Source: Psychrobacter phenylpyruvicus DSM 7000 = NBRC 102152
Lineage (GTDB): Bacteria; Pseudomonadota; Gammaproteobacteria; Pseudomonadales; Moraxellaceae
Length of the DNA stretch: 64,000 nucleotides
Assembly: GCF_000685805.1 (NCBI RefSeq)
Contig: NZ_JMKP01000010.1
Coordinates: 29,362 to 93,361, forward strand
Reading direction: 5' to 3'
Part shown: one piece after another, positions 54,758 to 64,000 of the stretch
Numbering within the stretch: the stretch's first letter is position 1
Layout: each line of letters begins with the position of its first letter
Notes under the pieces: generated by a model
Told to the model about the DNA's origin: nothing
Databases searched by the model: none
Seen by the model: the letters and a program-made list of their open reading frames with translations, nothing else
Made by a program: the position numbers and the translations under genes

Positions 54758-56236
54758 TTAATTAAAGATTTTTACATAAGCATTAGCACGAAGCTCTTGT
54801 AGCCAGTCTTCTTGAGCTTGTGGTGCTAAGCGCTGGAATAAGGCTTCACGAGCAAGATTGCGCTTAATAGTATCACTAACGTCTTTTTCACGGACGCCTT
54901 CAACTTTTAGGATATGCCAGCCAAACTGTGATTTAAATGGAGTAGAGAAGTCACCTTCAGGGGTGCGCTTCATCATCTCTTCAAACTCTGGCACCATTTG
55001 ACCTTCTGTTACCCAGTCAAGATCACCACCACGACCTGCAGAGCCTGGGTCATCTGAGTAGGTAGCAGCAAGTGAGGCAAAGTCAGCATCACGGCGAAGC
55101 TGCTCATACAAATCATTGACACGCTGTTCTACTAGAGCATCATTATTACGCTCATCTGTTTTTACTAAAATATGACGAACTTTCCACTGAGGGATAATCA
55201 TATTATCGCTGTTACGCTTATCTACCAGCTTCACAACGTCAATACCTTCAGGAGTAATTTGTGGTGCAGTCACTTGTCCAACTTCAAGTGGGGTAATTTG
55301 CTTAGCAATATCTGTTGGTAGGCCAGCTGCAGGGTGGTAGCCCATGTCACCGCCTTGAACAGGAGCCACATAATTCTTAGCAATACCTGTGGTTAGCTGA
55401 TTCAAGATAGCTTGGGCGTCATTACTGCTCTTAAGTAGCTCTTGAGTTTGTTGGGCGATTTGCATCGCAGTATTCTTTTCGCTTTCGGTAATACGGTTAT
55501 AGTCATCACTAAAAGGAATACGAATATGAATGGTGCGGTACTCAGTGCTTTGTAGCTTTTGGGCTTCAGGAGAAGCCAAAAAAGCATCAACATCATGTTC
55601 AGTAATGCGAACGCGATTGGCAACTTGGCTTTGTTGCAGTGCTTTTAGGGACTCTTCCTCGATGACTTGAGCGCGTACAGCAGCATAGCGCCCTGGCTGT
55701 CTCGCATCAAGGGCTTGCTGTAATTCAGATAAAGACTTTAAGCCTTGGGCCTGCGCCAAGCGGGCTAAGCTTTCATTAACTGCATCAGGACTAGGTCTGA
55801 TTCCAGCTCTTTTCACCATATCTAATTGTAACTCGCGCAAAATTAGACTATTTAGTACCTCACTTTGTAAGCGTTGAGGGCTAGGGGCAGGCTGACCACT
55901 GGCTTTAATGCGCATTTGAGCCGAAGCTATTGCTGCCGCTAACTCGCTTTTTAGAATAGGCGTATCATTTACCAAGGCAATAATGCCATTACTACTTTCA
56001 CTAACAGAGATTGGTGCTTGGACATCAGCTGGATTTACCTTCTCAGTTGCTTGAGTGGCAGTCGCTGAGTCTGCAGCTTTATCGGCAGCCTGTGCTGTTA
56101 AACTGAGGCTGGCTAGTACAGTAGACACCAGTAATGCATCAGTTAGCTTTTTTAGACGGAATTTTGATGTGTCTAAAGCTTTGGTATGTGAGCAAGAATG
56201 CTTCGATTTATAGTGCTGAGTATTTAATGCTGTCAT
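54758..56236 (-). CDS. surA: periplasmic chaperone and peptidyl-prolyl isomerase SurA
   Basis: Escorts unfolded outer-membrane proteins to BamA. Signal peptide (~30-50, after a hydrophilic start) ending AQA. N-terminal chaperone domain (~75-230: GIIALVNDTPILKSELAAAI and LILRELQLDMVKRAGI). Two parvulin-type regions follow; the second is canonical (WKVRHILVKTDERNNDALVE, PGSAGRGGDLDWVTEGQMVPE, FGWHILKVEGVREKD). Length 492 aa is somewhat above E. coli (428), mainly from the N-terminal extension. It lies 126 bp downstream of lptD in the same direction. Confidence 0.94.
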   Translation of the reverse strand: MTALNTQHYKSKHSCSHTKALDTSKFRLKKLTDALLVSTVLASLSLTAQAADKAADSATATQATEKVNPADVQAPISVSESSNGIIALVNDTPILKSELAAAIASAQMRIKASGQPAPSPQRLQSEVLNSLILRELQLDMVKRAGIRPSPDAVNESLARLAQAQGLKSLSELQQALDARQPGRYAAVRAQVIEEESLKALQQSQVANRVRITEHDVDAFLASPEAQKLQSTEYRTIHIRIPFSDDYNRITESEKNTAMQIAQQTQELLKSSNDAQAILNQLTTGIAKNYVAPVQGGDMGYHPAAGLPTDIAKQITPLEVGQVTAPQITPEGIDVVKLVDKRNSDNMIIPQWKVRHILVKTDERNNDALVEQRVNDLYEQLRRDADFASLAATYSDDPGSAGRGGDLDWVTEGQMVPEFEEMMKRTPEGDFSTPFKSQFGWHILKVEGVREKDVSDTIKRNLAREALFQRLAPQAQEDWLQELRANAYVKIFN

Positions 56237-56362
56237 AAGTAGCCTGTTTTTAGCTTGAGTATTGCCTTATAAAAATGTTTATAAGGCAGTAAATCGTTAA
56301 AAATTTATTAAACCTATTGTAATCCACAAAAATCATAGGGTTAAGGGGTATATTAGTTTAAA

Positions 56363-59300
56363 TTATTTTTTCCATAAGTAGTCTACAGGTTCTAGACCTA
56401 GGATTTTGTCATCTAAGTGCTTAGTTAAGCGGCTTCTTCTATCGCCAAAGCCATTAATTCTAAACTCTGCCATGATGGCACGCGTAGGTTTGTCTTCTAA
56501 GTTTAGGTCATTATAGTAACTACGGCCATAGATTGAAAACCCATAACAACAATCTTCATAGTCTATACCAACTGTGGCATCAATAAATTTATTATCGTCG
56601 GTATCAAATTGTCCCTGACCTAATAATCGCCAGTTTTCGTTAATTGGGATAATGGTCGAAGCAGTCAAAGCAGATAAAGCCGCTTGATTGGTGATGAGAT
56701 CTTCTTTACGCTCAATTACACCAAAGTTAATTAAGCTATTTGGTGTGGGGTTATAGCGAACTTGGCTCGCGATGTAGTTTAAATTGTTGTCTGAGTCTAA
56801 GGCCCCATTAAAATCAAACCAAAGGTTACGATAGGGCTGTAAGCTTGAACGCCAAGCAACACCTGTTGAATTTACATCTAAAGTTCCTTCAGTCTCATCC
56901 AAACCTACTTTGGGTTTGTTTAGGAAGAATTGATCACCGATACCGCCATCAAAGCGTGTGACACCCATCGAATCAATATAACGATAGTTAAGCCCTAAAG
57001 CCACGCTATTGTTATCGGCAATCCTATCATGACCTAAGAACCAACTATCAGCAAATAATTGGTCATAATCAAAAGAGGCGATGCGGGTATCAAAGTTAGG
57101 TAAAGCACTTTGATTCTCATAAGGAGAGTAGCTGTATTTGATGCGGGGAGTTAAAAGTTGATAGCCTCCCATACTGTTGTCAAACCAACCAAAAGGTGAG
57201 CCGGCACTATAAAAGTTTAGTCCTGAGTCTACACTAAAGCTAGGCACGAACACCGATTGATCATTATCATCTTTTGAGACATTGTTGTCGATACGGCTTT
57301 CTTCATCAAAAGCTGTATACAAATGCTGCAAGCTAACTTTAGGTTTAACGTAACCCCAAGTCTTCTCTACAGGGTAACTAGCGCTGATTTTATTGTAGAG
57401 TCGGATCCCACTTTTTTCACTTTCAGAACCATCATTAATCGACTTCTTAAAGTAGGCCGAATCGTGAGTTCCGGTAACGACAAAGTTATCCAAAGCATTG
57501 TTAAACTTAGGAAGGCGATAGTCGACTGTTAGCTGCGGTAAGCGAGAATAAGGCTTATCTTTATCCGCTATTACATTACCTTGGGCATCTACCGCCTTTA
57601 GAGTTTGAAAAGTCTCTACCTTCAATTCAGCATCAACGAAGTCATCATAGTATTTGACTCGGCCGCGTCTTGGTAAGTTTAGACGGTTTTCTACTAAGCC
57701 GTAGTCATCGAAGTCGTTGATGTAGTCAGGGTCAGAGACGTAACTATAAACCGCATCTGCCGTTAAGCGAGGAATATTTTCAGACGCCCAGTCATGACGA
57801 TAGAAAATCCCAGTTCTATCTTCATCATCATATTTTTTATCTCTGGGCATATAAGCGGTGGTCAGCTGACCATGACCGTAGTTCTCAGTCAAGTAGCGCA
57901 TTTCACCGGTAATCATGGGATTACGGTTGGTATAGACATCAGTCGTAATGGTGGCATCGTAATTAGGAGCTAAGTTTAGATAGTAAGGAACACTTAACTT
58001 TAGGCCACTATCACTATCAATACGAGCACTGGGGGTTAACAAGCCACTACTGCGGCGGTCATCAACTGGGAAGTTGAAATAAGGCAGATAAAATATAGGC
58101 ACGTTGCCCAAACGGAAAGTAGCATCATAAGCTTCTCCGCGGCCACTTTCGCTATCAATATCAATTTGCTCTGCTTCTATCTGCCACTTACGATCAGTAG
58201 GCGGGCAGGTAGAGAACATAACTTTTTCAAGCTCATAATGAGTGTCGTCAGGCTTGTTTAATCGGTGCGCATAGCCATGGGCCTGCATGGGCACGCTGGC
58301 AAAAGCCACATCATAGGCTGTGGCTTTACTGCTATGAGTATCATAAGCAAGCTCTTCTGCCACGGCAATCATGCCAGCACTGCTATTTTTTAGGGTTTGT
58401 TTTTGGCTTCCAGCTTGAGGCAGCTGTTTTGATCCTGACTCTGCCAGAAGCACACCGCCTTTTGCGCCAGCGATGCCAGTATTAAGATCTAGAGCAATTT
58501 GATCGGCAGTAACTAGTTTGCCGTCTTGCATAACCTCCACATTACCAGCAAGCTCTACATAGGTATCATTGTCATAGTAACCATAGTCAGCAACGGCATG
58601 TAGGGGCAGTCCATTGGCCGTAGATAGCCCATCTTGTTGCTGCGCCCTCTGAACGGCTTGTTGATAGTTGGCATCGGCTCCAGCGGTGTTTGGCGTAACC
58701 CAAACCCCTTCACAGCGATAGGCGGATGCACCATCTGCCTGATAATTAAAGATATTAGGGGCAGCAACAGGAGCGAAGGTTTGAGCTTCGACTACCTGAG
58801 CGCCCTTTGTCGAATTGTCATTACTGTTAATGCGCTCACGCAGCTCTTCAGATTGCGACTGATAAAATTGTGATAGGCGCTCCAAGCTTTTTTGTACCGA
58901 GTCTTCTTTAAAAGTAGAGGCCAAAGCCTTAGAGTTATCTACTCTTTGACTAATTTTTGAGCTTTTAGGAGCATTAGAGGAAGAGGTGGCTGCAGCTCTG
59001 CTTGAGTCAGAAAGGCCTTTACCTGATTTTGGGTTGGTCGGCGCTCTAAGCTCAGTTTCCTCTTTATTACTGGTATTATCTAAGCGGCTATTAGTAGTGG
59101 CTGTCGAATTATTACGCCCGGGCACTGCAGAGGCAGACGTACTCTTTAACTCAATAAACTCATCCTCAGGATAGCTTATAGTATTTTCAATGAGGTTATT
59201 ATCCGCTAACGCTAGTGTAGGCTCAGTCGGTTTAGTCTCAAACCCGACAGCTTCTAAGGCCTCTTCTTGGGTCTGTGCCACATTTTTATTTGGGGTAGAG

Positions 59301-59698
59301 GTTAAGCTTGAAGCTGGTGAAGGGGCGTTAGAGTAAGAAAATTTATTGCTAATGGACTCTTCTAGCTCTGGATTTGAGGCAGGTGCTTTGGTATGAGTAA
59401 CTCGTTTATAAGTAACCCGTGAAGAGTCCGATAAGGTAGCTATTTGCTCTTTTTGTCCTTTATTAGCAATCTGTGGCTTCTTACTGCTAGTTTTATCGCT
59501 AGCAGGGCTGGCTTTCACAGTTTGCACTGAATCAAGAGACGAGACAGACTCAGCCTGTGGGCTAACAATAGCTCCATAAGCACTAGGCACGCTAATCAGC
59601 AGCGGTAAGCTGATGACTAAGCGACTGGTGTAATGCGGTTGGCGTGTAAATTCACGGCAAGCACGCAATATACTGCGGTAGAGTTGCGAGTACAGCAA
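56363..59698 (-). CDS. lptD: LPS-assembly protein LptD
   Basis: Outer-membrane translocon that inserts lipopolysaccharide, with LptE. At 1111 aa it is far longer than E. coli LptD (784). The excess is a Ser/Thr/Asn/Lys-rich low-complexity region at ~45-330, between the signal peptide and the OstA jellyroll (~350-520: ADQIALDLNTGIAGAKGG). The barrel covers ~540-1111. Cys residues sit where the LptD disulfides need them: YRCEGVW, STCPPTD and DCCYGFSIYG. The NPxxPYFNFP-type insert reads GNVPIFYLPYFNFPVDDRRS. surA follows; amgK-murU are divergent, as in Pseudomonas. Confidence 0.94.
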   Translation of the reverse strand: MLYSQLYRSILRACREFTRQPHYTSRLVISLPLLISVPSAYGAIVSPQAESVSSLDSVQTVKASPASDKTSSKKPQIANKGQKEQIATLSDSSRVTYKRVTHTKAPASNPELEESISNKFSYSNAPSPASSLTSTPNKNVAQTQEEALEAVGFETKPTEPTLALADNNLIENTISYPEDEFIELKSTSASAVPGRNNSTATTNSRLDNTSNKEETELRAPTNPKSGKGLSDSSRAAATSSSNAPKSSKISQRVDNSKALASTFKEDSVQKSLERLSQFYQSQSEELRERINSNDNSTKGAQVVEAQTFAPVAAPNIFNYQADGASAYRCEGVWVTPNTAGADANYQQAVQRAQQQDGLSTANGLPLHAVADYGYYDNDTYVELAGNVEVMQDGKLVTADQIALDLNTGIAGAKGGVLLAESGSKQLPQAGSQKQTLKNSSAGMIAVAEELAYDTHSSKATAYDVAFASVPMQAHGYAHRLNKPDDTHYELEKVMFSTCPPTDRKWQIEAEQIDIDSESGRGEAYDATFRLGNVPIFYLPYFNFPVDDRRSSGLLTPSARIDSDSGLKLSVPYYLNLAPNYDATITTDVYTNRNPMITGEMRYLTENYGHGQLTTAYMPRDKKYDDEDRTGIFYRHDWASENIPRLTADAVYSYVSDPDYINDFDDYGLVENRLNLPRRGRVKYYDDFVDAELKVETFQTLKAVDAQGNVIADKDKPYSRLPQLTVDYRLPKFNNALDNFVVTGTHDSAYFKKSINDGSESEKSGIRLYNKISASYPVEKTWGYVKPKVSLQHLYTAFDEESRIDNNVSKDDNDQSVFVPSFSVDSGLNFYSAGSPFGWFDNSMGGYQLLTPRIKYSYSPYENQSALPNFDTRIASFDYDQLFADSWFLGHDRIADNNSVALGLNYRYIDSMGVTRFDGGIGDQFFLNKPKVGLDETEGTLDVNSTGVAWRSSLQPYRNLWFDFNGALDSDNNLNYIASQVRYNPTPNSLINFGVIERKEDLITNQAALSALTASTIIPINENWRLLGQGQFDTDDNKFIDATVGIDYEDCCYGFSIYGRSYYNDLNLEDKPTRAIMAEFRINGFGDRRSRLTKHLDDKILGLEPVDYLWKK

Positions 59699-59823
59699 AA
59701 GATTACCTTATTGAGTTGAAAAATATTTTGATCTTACCCTAATCAATCAGCCCCTATAAAAATAAAAGCTTGCTTAGGGCAACAGCTACATTCTAATTTT
59801 GTATCAAACCAGTTTTGTTAAAC

Positions 59824-59895
59824 CAATATTGCACTAGACGACAATATTGTACTAAACCACAATATGGTACTAAACCATAATATCGTACTAAGGCT
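59824..59895. repeat. four imperfect tandem copies of an 18-bp unit
   Basis: Units starting at 59824, 59842, 59860 and 59878 follow the pattern CAATATTGTACTAAACCA, with 1-4 changes in each copy. Confidence 0.85.
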
Positions 59896-60064
59896 TATTA
59901 TCTTTTATTACAATGATATAATCCACTTTATATCAAACTAATATTATAAGTTGTTATTGATAAGCTTTTGAAATAGCCCCTATTATATAGCCTTGTGGCA
60001 CCGTTGTGAGTATATAAATCTGCAATATCTTATCATAGTCAAAAAAAGGCAAATCAGCTACACT

Positions 60065-60106
60065 ATAGGCTTTAAAATATAATCAATAGGCTTTGAAGTA
60101 TAATCC
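60065..60106. repeat. two tandem copies of a 21-bp unit
   Basis: 60065-60085 and 60086-60106 are head-to-tail copies of ATAGGCTTTRAARTATAATC plus one base, with three differences. Confidence 0.85.
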
Positions 60107-60168
60107 AGCTATTTCGCAGCTTAAGCAGTCGCTTTATTTGGCTATATGGTTATTTTTTTATAGTTATT

Positions 60169-60218
60169 ATTTAGCCTAATAGTTGTTTAGCCTAATGATT
60201 GTTTAGCCTGATAATTTA
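60169..60218. repeat. three tandem copies of a 16-bp unit
   Basis: Copies of TTTAGCCTAATAGTTG begin at 60170, 60186 and 60202, with small changes; the third is more diverged. Confidence 0.8.
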
Positions 60219-60374
60219 CCCTAAAGCTTGTTTTTACACCCAAGATACCTTAAACCAACTTTGAAACTAGAGTATTATTCATAATTTTACGCTCATATCC
60301 TATTGGCTAACTGTTAAAGATTTGTATGAGCATCACATACCCGTATCTCTCTTCAATATAAAAGCAATTTAACT

Positions 60375-61562
60375 ATGACTAATCCAGAACAAAACTCCGC
60401 CAGTGCTCATAATAAAGCGCCGATAACAGCAAACTCTGCAGCAGCCTATCATACTGAGCAGCGATACCAGCAACTGATACAGTTTATTGAAGCAGCTTTT
60501 CCTCATCATAAAGTGCGCATTGAAAGTTTGCCAGGTGATGCCAGTTTTCGCCGCTATCACAGAGTGTATCTTGAGGGTAGCGCTGATGAGCAGTCTGCTA
60601 GCATCGAAGGTATAGAGCAGGAGTTAGATCCAAGCTACATCGTGATGGATGCGCCGCCTCAGCTTGAACCTATCGAAAGCTTTGTGCGTATAGATAACTT
60701 GATGGCTCCGAAAATTAATGTGCCTACTTTATTGGCTCAAGAAGTCGAGCAAGGGTTTTTGGTGCTACAAGATTTTGGCAGTATTGAATTTGCTCATTTA
60801 ATTGCAGAGGCCAAAATTAAGCAAGATAGTGGCCGTATTGATGAGCTGTATCGTTGGGCGATTGACTGTTTGTTACAGCTACAAACGCTTGATATCGAGC
60901 AGGCCAAAAAAGATTTTGATGTGCCTGACTATGATGCTGCGACCTTACAGCGTGAGATGGACTTATTTACCGAATGGTTTTTGCCATACCTTGGCGTAGA
61001 GCTAAGCTCTGAGACTCAAGGTATCTGGCAAGACTTTACTCAAGCTTTAATTGAGCAACTATTGCAGCACCCAGAAGTAGTGGTACATAGAGATTACCAT
61101 AGCCGCAACTTAATGCAGGATCAATATCATAGTAGTGAGCTTGGCGTTATTGATTTTCAAGACGCTTTAATTGGTAGCTATACTTATGATTTGGTGTCTT
61201 TGGTAAGAGATGCCTATGTGGATTGGAGTGAGTCTCAAGTTGAATCTTGGATTGAATACTATTGGCAGCGAAGCAAAGAGGTGCATGAAGCTACTGCTGA
61301 CACGCTGACAGAGTTTACCAGTCAAGTGAATTTAATGGGCATACAGCGTCATCTTAAAGTGCTTGGTATCTTTATTCGACTAGCAGAGCGTGATGGAAAA
61401 CCCCGTTATCTAGCTGATATTCCAAAAGTATGGCGAGATTTAATGATTGAAATGAAGTGGCTCAGTCAATATGAAGATGCTCAAACCCAAGCCTTCATTC
61501 AGCCTGCTTTACAGTGGTTGCAGCAGCAGGTCGAACCCAAATTTAAGCAAAAATTTGCGTAA
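60375..61562 (+). CDS. amgK: N-acetylmuramate/N-acetylglucosamine kinase AmgK
   Basis: Phosphorylates MurNAc at the anomeric position in the recycling route that bypasses de novo UDP-MurNAc synthesis. APH/choline-kinase fold: FRRYHRVYLEG in the N-lobe, catalytic loop VVHRDYHSRNLMQ and metal-binding VIDFQDAL. The first ~30 residues are an extra hydrophilic stretch and residues ~75-90 carry a small acidic insertion, giving 395 aa against ~340 in Pseudomonas. murU follows 86 bp downstream. Together with ampG this gives two parts of the recycling path. Confidence 0.92.
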   Translation: MTNPEQNSASAHNKAPITANSAAAYHTEQRYQQLIQFIEAAFPHHKVRIESLPGDASFRRYHRVYLEGSADEQSASIEGIEQELDPSYIVMDAPPQLEPIESFVRIDNLMAPKINVPTLLAQEVEQGFLVLQDFGSIEFAHLIAEAKIKQDSGRIDELYRWAIDCLLQLQTLDIEQAKKDFDVPDYDAATLQREMDLFTEWFLPYLGVELSSETQGIWQDFTQALIEQLLQHPEVVVHRDYHSRNLMQDQYHSSELGVIDFQDALIGSYTYDLVSLVRDAYVDWSESQVESWIEYYWQRSKEVHEATADTLTEFTSQVNLMGIQRHLKVLGIFIRLAERDGKPRYLADIPKVWRDLMIEMKWLSQYEDAQTQAFIQPALQWLQQQVEPKFKQKFA

Positions 61563-61647
61563 TTGAAGAGGCAGTTCATTTAGAAGCCAGTTTTTACAAG
61601 CTAGTTTTGCCAGTATTGATCATTCACCCCAACAAATAAGGTCTATC

Positions 61648-62424
61648 ATGAGTACTAACCCAGCCACAAGCTCAGTATCAGATCCAAGTGGTACTAAGAT
61701 TACCCAAGCCATGATTTTGGCTGCAGGTAAGGGAACGCGGCTGCGGCCCTTAACCCTAACCACGCCTAAGCCCTTAGTGGAAGTGGGTGGTCAGCCGCTG
61801 ATTGTGTGGCATATAAAAGCACTAAAAGCAGCTGGGATTGATGATATTATTATTAATACTTCATGGTTATCAGATAAGCTAATGGCGGCGCTTGGTGATG
61901 GTAGTCAATACGGCGTGAAAATCCATTGGTCCGTTGAAGATGGGGAACCGCTTGAGACAGCAGGCGGGATTGCTAAAGCACTGCGTGATGGTCTTCTGAA
62001 ACCATCACCTTTTATCCTTATTAATGGCGATGTCTGGACGGATTATGATCTGGCACAATTAACAGACTATGTGATGACAGCTGACCAGAAAGCTCATTTA
62101 TTGATGATTAATAACCCTGAGCATAACTTGCAAGGCGACTTTGCTATTAATAATGGTATGGCCAGTGAACAAGCTGTCGCTGGGGCCCAGAAATATACCT
62201 TTGCTGGGGTTAGTGTCATCTCACCTGACCTAGTAAAAGGCATCGCTGAAGGGCAAGTTGCTCCTTTGGCTCCGCTGCTCAAGCAAGCTATGCTAAAGCT
62301 GCAAGTGACGGCTGAGGTAATGCAAGCGTATTGGGTAGATGTGGGAACCTCTGAGCGTCTTGAGCAAATAAATCAAAAAATTGCCTCAGAAGGCGCAGGA
62401 GTGCATAAAGCTAGCCTTGATTAA
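61648..62424 (+). CDS. murU: N-acetylmuramate alpha-1-phosphate uridylyltransferase MurU
   Basis: Converts MurNAc-1-phosphate to UDP-MurNAc. Nucleotidyltransferase signature LAAGKGTRLRPLTLTTPKPL, the Lys in TPKP, a substrate motif LETAGGIAKAL and the metal-site Asp in LINGDVWTDYDL and YWVDVGTSERL. The first ~22 residues (Thr/Ser-rich) are extra; 258 aa against ~225. The amgK-murU pair next to lptD-surA is a conserved arrangement in Pseudomonas. Confidence 0.93.
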   Translation: MSTNPATSSVSDPSGTKITQAMILAAGKGTRLRPLTLTTPKPLVEVGGQPLIVWHIKALKAAGIDDIIINTSWLSDKLMAALGDGSQYGVKIHWSVEDGEPLETAGGIAKALRDGLLKPSPFILINGDVWTDYDLAQLTDYVMTADQKAHLLMINNPEHNLQGDFAINNGMASEQAVAGAQKYTFAGVSVISPDLVKGIAEGQVAPLAPLLKQAMLKLQVTAEVMQAYWVDVGTSERLEQINQKIASEGAGVHKASLD

Positions 62425-62483
62425 ATTAATTTATAGTCATTAGTTGCTAATAATTGATTTATAGCAGTTACTTTGTCACAACC

Positions 62484-62513
62484 AAAAAATCGGCCTTAAT
62501 GGCCGATTTTTTT
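62484..62513. terminator. bidirectional terminator after murU
   Basis: The 12-bp stem AAAAAATCGGCC / GGCCGATTTTTT with a 5-nt loop (TTAAT) serves murU and the convergent gene at 62602. Confidence 0.92.
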
Positions 62514-62601
62514 GCAAATTAAAACATAAGTCAAAAGCACAGTGCCTATGATTATTTAGTTAATTACTTATTTATTTAACTAACTACTTAACAGCAATAA
62601 A

Positions 62602-63375
62602 TTAATTAGCTGAGTTAGTAGCCGGCTTAGTGGCTTCAGGCTGAGCAGATGCTGGCTGGTTCTTTAAGTAAGCCTCTCTACTGGCTTGTTGCTGTTTTTC
62701 AATTTCACGAAGTTTTTGCTCCTTGATCTCGTTAACTGCACTACTTAGCTGATCACTAATATCCTGTGACTGCTTAGCGGTATTGGCATAGGTGCTATTG
62801 CCAATAATAGGGGTATGCTCCACTTGGGGTAAATCTCGTGGAAGCAGTACAGCGTCATTTGGGTTAATCGCAGGTTGAGGAGTATAAGCACTGCTGTCCA
62901 AAGGTGGACTTGTGTTTTGTTGTTTTTGACCGTTATTTTGGGTCACATTTTTTTGAGATTGTTTTTTATCTTTGCTATTTCCATTATTACCTTCGCTCTG
63001 TTTACTGTCCTCTTCTGCTTTAGTATCAATCTCTGATTTAGCGGACTCCTCTTTTTTGCTCTCATCCTTGCTGTCATCAGAGTTGGTGTCCTCAGCGCTG
63101 CTCTCAGCAGAGTCTTCCTCTTTTTTAGTTAAGGTCCGCTCCTCTATCAAAGTGAGCAGAACTTCTTTTTCATGCGCCAAATCTTCAGCATCTGTAGTGG
63201 CTTCGCTAGCCTGTGTTGTGACCTCTGAGTCGTCAACGCTTGCGCTTTTTTGACTATTAAAAAAAACAATCAATAAAAGGGCATGTATGGCTAAGGCAAG
63301 AGCTATTGCAGGTAGCCATTTTTTTAATGTCCCTCTGTTGTCAGGGGAAGATGATGGGGGTTTTTCATTTTGCAT
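62602..63375 (-). CDS. TonB/TolA-like single-pass membrane protein of unknown function
   Basis: 257 aa. A short cytoplasmic N-terminus is followed by one transmembrane segment (WLPAIALALAIHALLLIVFF, ~20-39). The periplasmic part is a long low-complexity region of Glu/Asp/Ser/Lys (~65-160), then a Pro-containing segment and a C-terminal amphipathic helix (~205-245, EIKEQKLREIEKQQQAS). Topology and composition recall TolA or TonB, but neither C-terminal domain is present. Sequence bias makes family calls unreliable. ATG at 63375 is clean. Confidence 0.65.
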   Translation of the reverse strand: MQNEKPPSSSPDNRGTLKKWLPAIALALAIHALLLIVFFNSQKSASVDDSEVTTQASEATTDAEDLAHEKEVLLTLIEERTLTKKEEDSAESSAEDTNSDDSKDESKKEESAKSEIDTKAEEDSKQSEGNNGNSKDKKQSQKNVTQNNGQKQQNTSPPLDSSAYTPQPAINPNDAVLLPRDLPQVEHTPIIGNSTYANTAKQSQDISDQLSSAVNEIKEQKLREIEKQQQASREAYLKNQPASAQPEATKPATNSAN

Positions 63376-63818
63376 GATTGTCCGCTTTTTTATAAAACAT
63401 AGTAGGGGCTAAAGGCTTAATGAGTCACTATACCTATTAATAAGTTTACACCCAACACATTAGTTTCCATAGACTTACTGAGAGTTAATTAGCGATATCT
63501 GCATCATTTGTAATAACTGTTTCTTGATTCGCCACTGAGTTGATTCGTTTGTAGTTAATTTCTAATCAATTTTGTAGATCAATATTATAGGCCAAAAAAA
63601 TGAGATATTTAGTTTTGTTAACTTGAGTTTGTTAAAAAAATCTTGTTGCTGACATAATTTGATGGTCCAATTATCGAGTCATTATTAGTTAAAAATAATA
63701 ACAATAGACAAAATAGGAAGCTCTTTTTCGTTGTTAATATTATAATACTCCCGGAAAACTAGACCAAAAAATTGTAGCAAATAAGATAGAATAACCTTTA
63801 GAAAAAGAGGTCTATCTA
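63376..63818. other. intergenic region and probable left end of an insertion sequence
   Basis: No gene until 63819. The element's left terminal inverted repeat probably starts near 63747 (actcccggaaaactagacc), but the right end lies outside the window, so the boundary is unproven. Confidence 0.45.
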
Positions 63819-64000
63819 ATGACGAAAGTACGTAAGCGTCACAATGCTGAATTTAAAAGCAAAGTCGCCGTTGAAGCCATCAAAGAACACAAGACCCTCA
63901 ACGAGTTAACCGCAGAATATGGGGTTCATGCAACCCAAATCAGCAACTGGAAAAAGCAGGCTTTGGCAGTTATCCCTACGGCATTCAATACCAAACAGCA
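63819..64000 (+). mobile_element. IS3-family transposase OrfA, 5' part (cut by the window edge)
   Basis: The first 60 codons are open: MTKVRKRHNAEFKSKVAVEA, a helix-turn-helix (TLNELTAEYGVHATQISNWK) and KKQAL. This is the OrfA DNA-binding protein of IS3-type elements, which normally makes OrfAB transposase with a following orfB by frameshifting. AGAGG lies 8 bp before the ATG. Only the start is visible. Confidence 0.85.

Larger units (their letters stand above)
59699..60374. other. repeat-rich divergent region between lptD and amgK
   Basis: No gene in ~675 bases. It holds three unrelated families of short tandem repeats (listed separately) and the two divergent promoters. Confidence 0.7.

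Overview
The window reads as a chromosomal segment of a Moraxellaceae gammaproteobacterium, most likely Psychrobacter. Support: the rseP-bamA-lpxD-fabZ-lpxA order, the lptD/surA pair next to amgK-murU, a moderately A+T-rich base composition with A+T-rich gaps, and protein sequences of Psychrobacter/Acinetobacter type. The genus is an inference from memory of such proteins, not from a search.

Layout. 1-5.9 kb: outer-membrane and lipid A genes (rseP 3' end, bamA, lpxD, fabZ, lpxA). 6-9 kb: an NSS sodium symporter and asd, convergent on a shared terminator. 9-14.1 kb: an endonuclease/exonuclease/phosphatase-fold membrane protein, a probable GacA-controlled sRNA of the CsrB/Rsm type, a GT4 glycosyltransferase and a DUF4130/radical-SAM pair. 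14.4-21 kb: rodA, an M15-like lipoprotein, an orphan lipoprotein and an M16 peptidase pair. 21-30.4 kb: mnmG, an AEC transporter, a luciferase-like oxidoreductase, a CysB-like regulator, ampG and prmC. 30.4-40.4 kb: REP-like hairpins, a methyltransferase, rlmKL, an MscS channel, a flavoprotein disulfide reductase, a peroxiredoxin, a small secreted protein, queC and a DODA-type dioxygenase. 40.6-43.1 kb: an accessory island between two 114-bp direct copies of the 3' end of rlmH. It holds two broken CdiA-CT toxin remnants, each starting with a VENN motif and each followed by an intact probable immunity gene. 43-53 kb: rlmH, a cluster of DnaA boxes, trmB, a DUF2628 protein with a pilin-like tail, a CPA2 antiporter, der and a PBP5/6-type dac gene. 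53.7-62.4 kb: an NlpD-like LysM/LytM lipoprotein, surA, lptD with a very long N-terminal extension, amgK and murU. 62.6-64 kb: a TonB/TolA-like membrane protein and the start of an IS3-family element.

How the genes fit together. Much of the window serves the cell envelope: lipid A synthesis (lpxD, lpxA, fabZ), outer-membrane protein and LPS assembly (bamA, surA, lptD), peptidoglycan synthesis, trimming and recycling (rodA, the dac gene, the M15-like and NlpD-like proteins, ampG, amgK, murU). A second group modifies RNA or acts in translation and ribosome assembly (mnmG, rlmKL, rlmH, trmB, queC, prmC, der).

The two most unusual stretches are the rlmH-flanked orphan toxin/immunity island (40602-43128) and the GacA-box plus GGA-rich sRNA locus (10350-10636).
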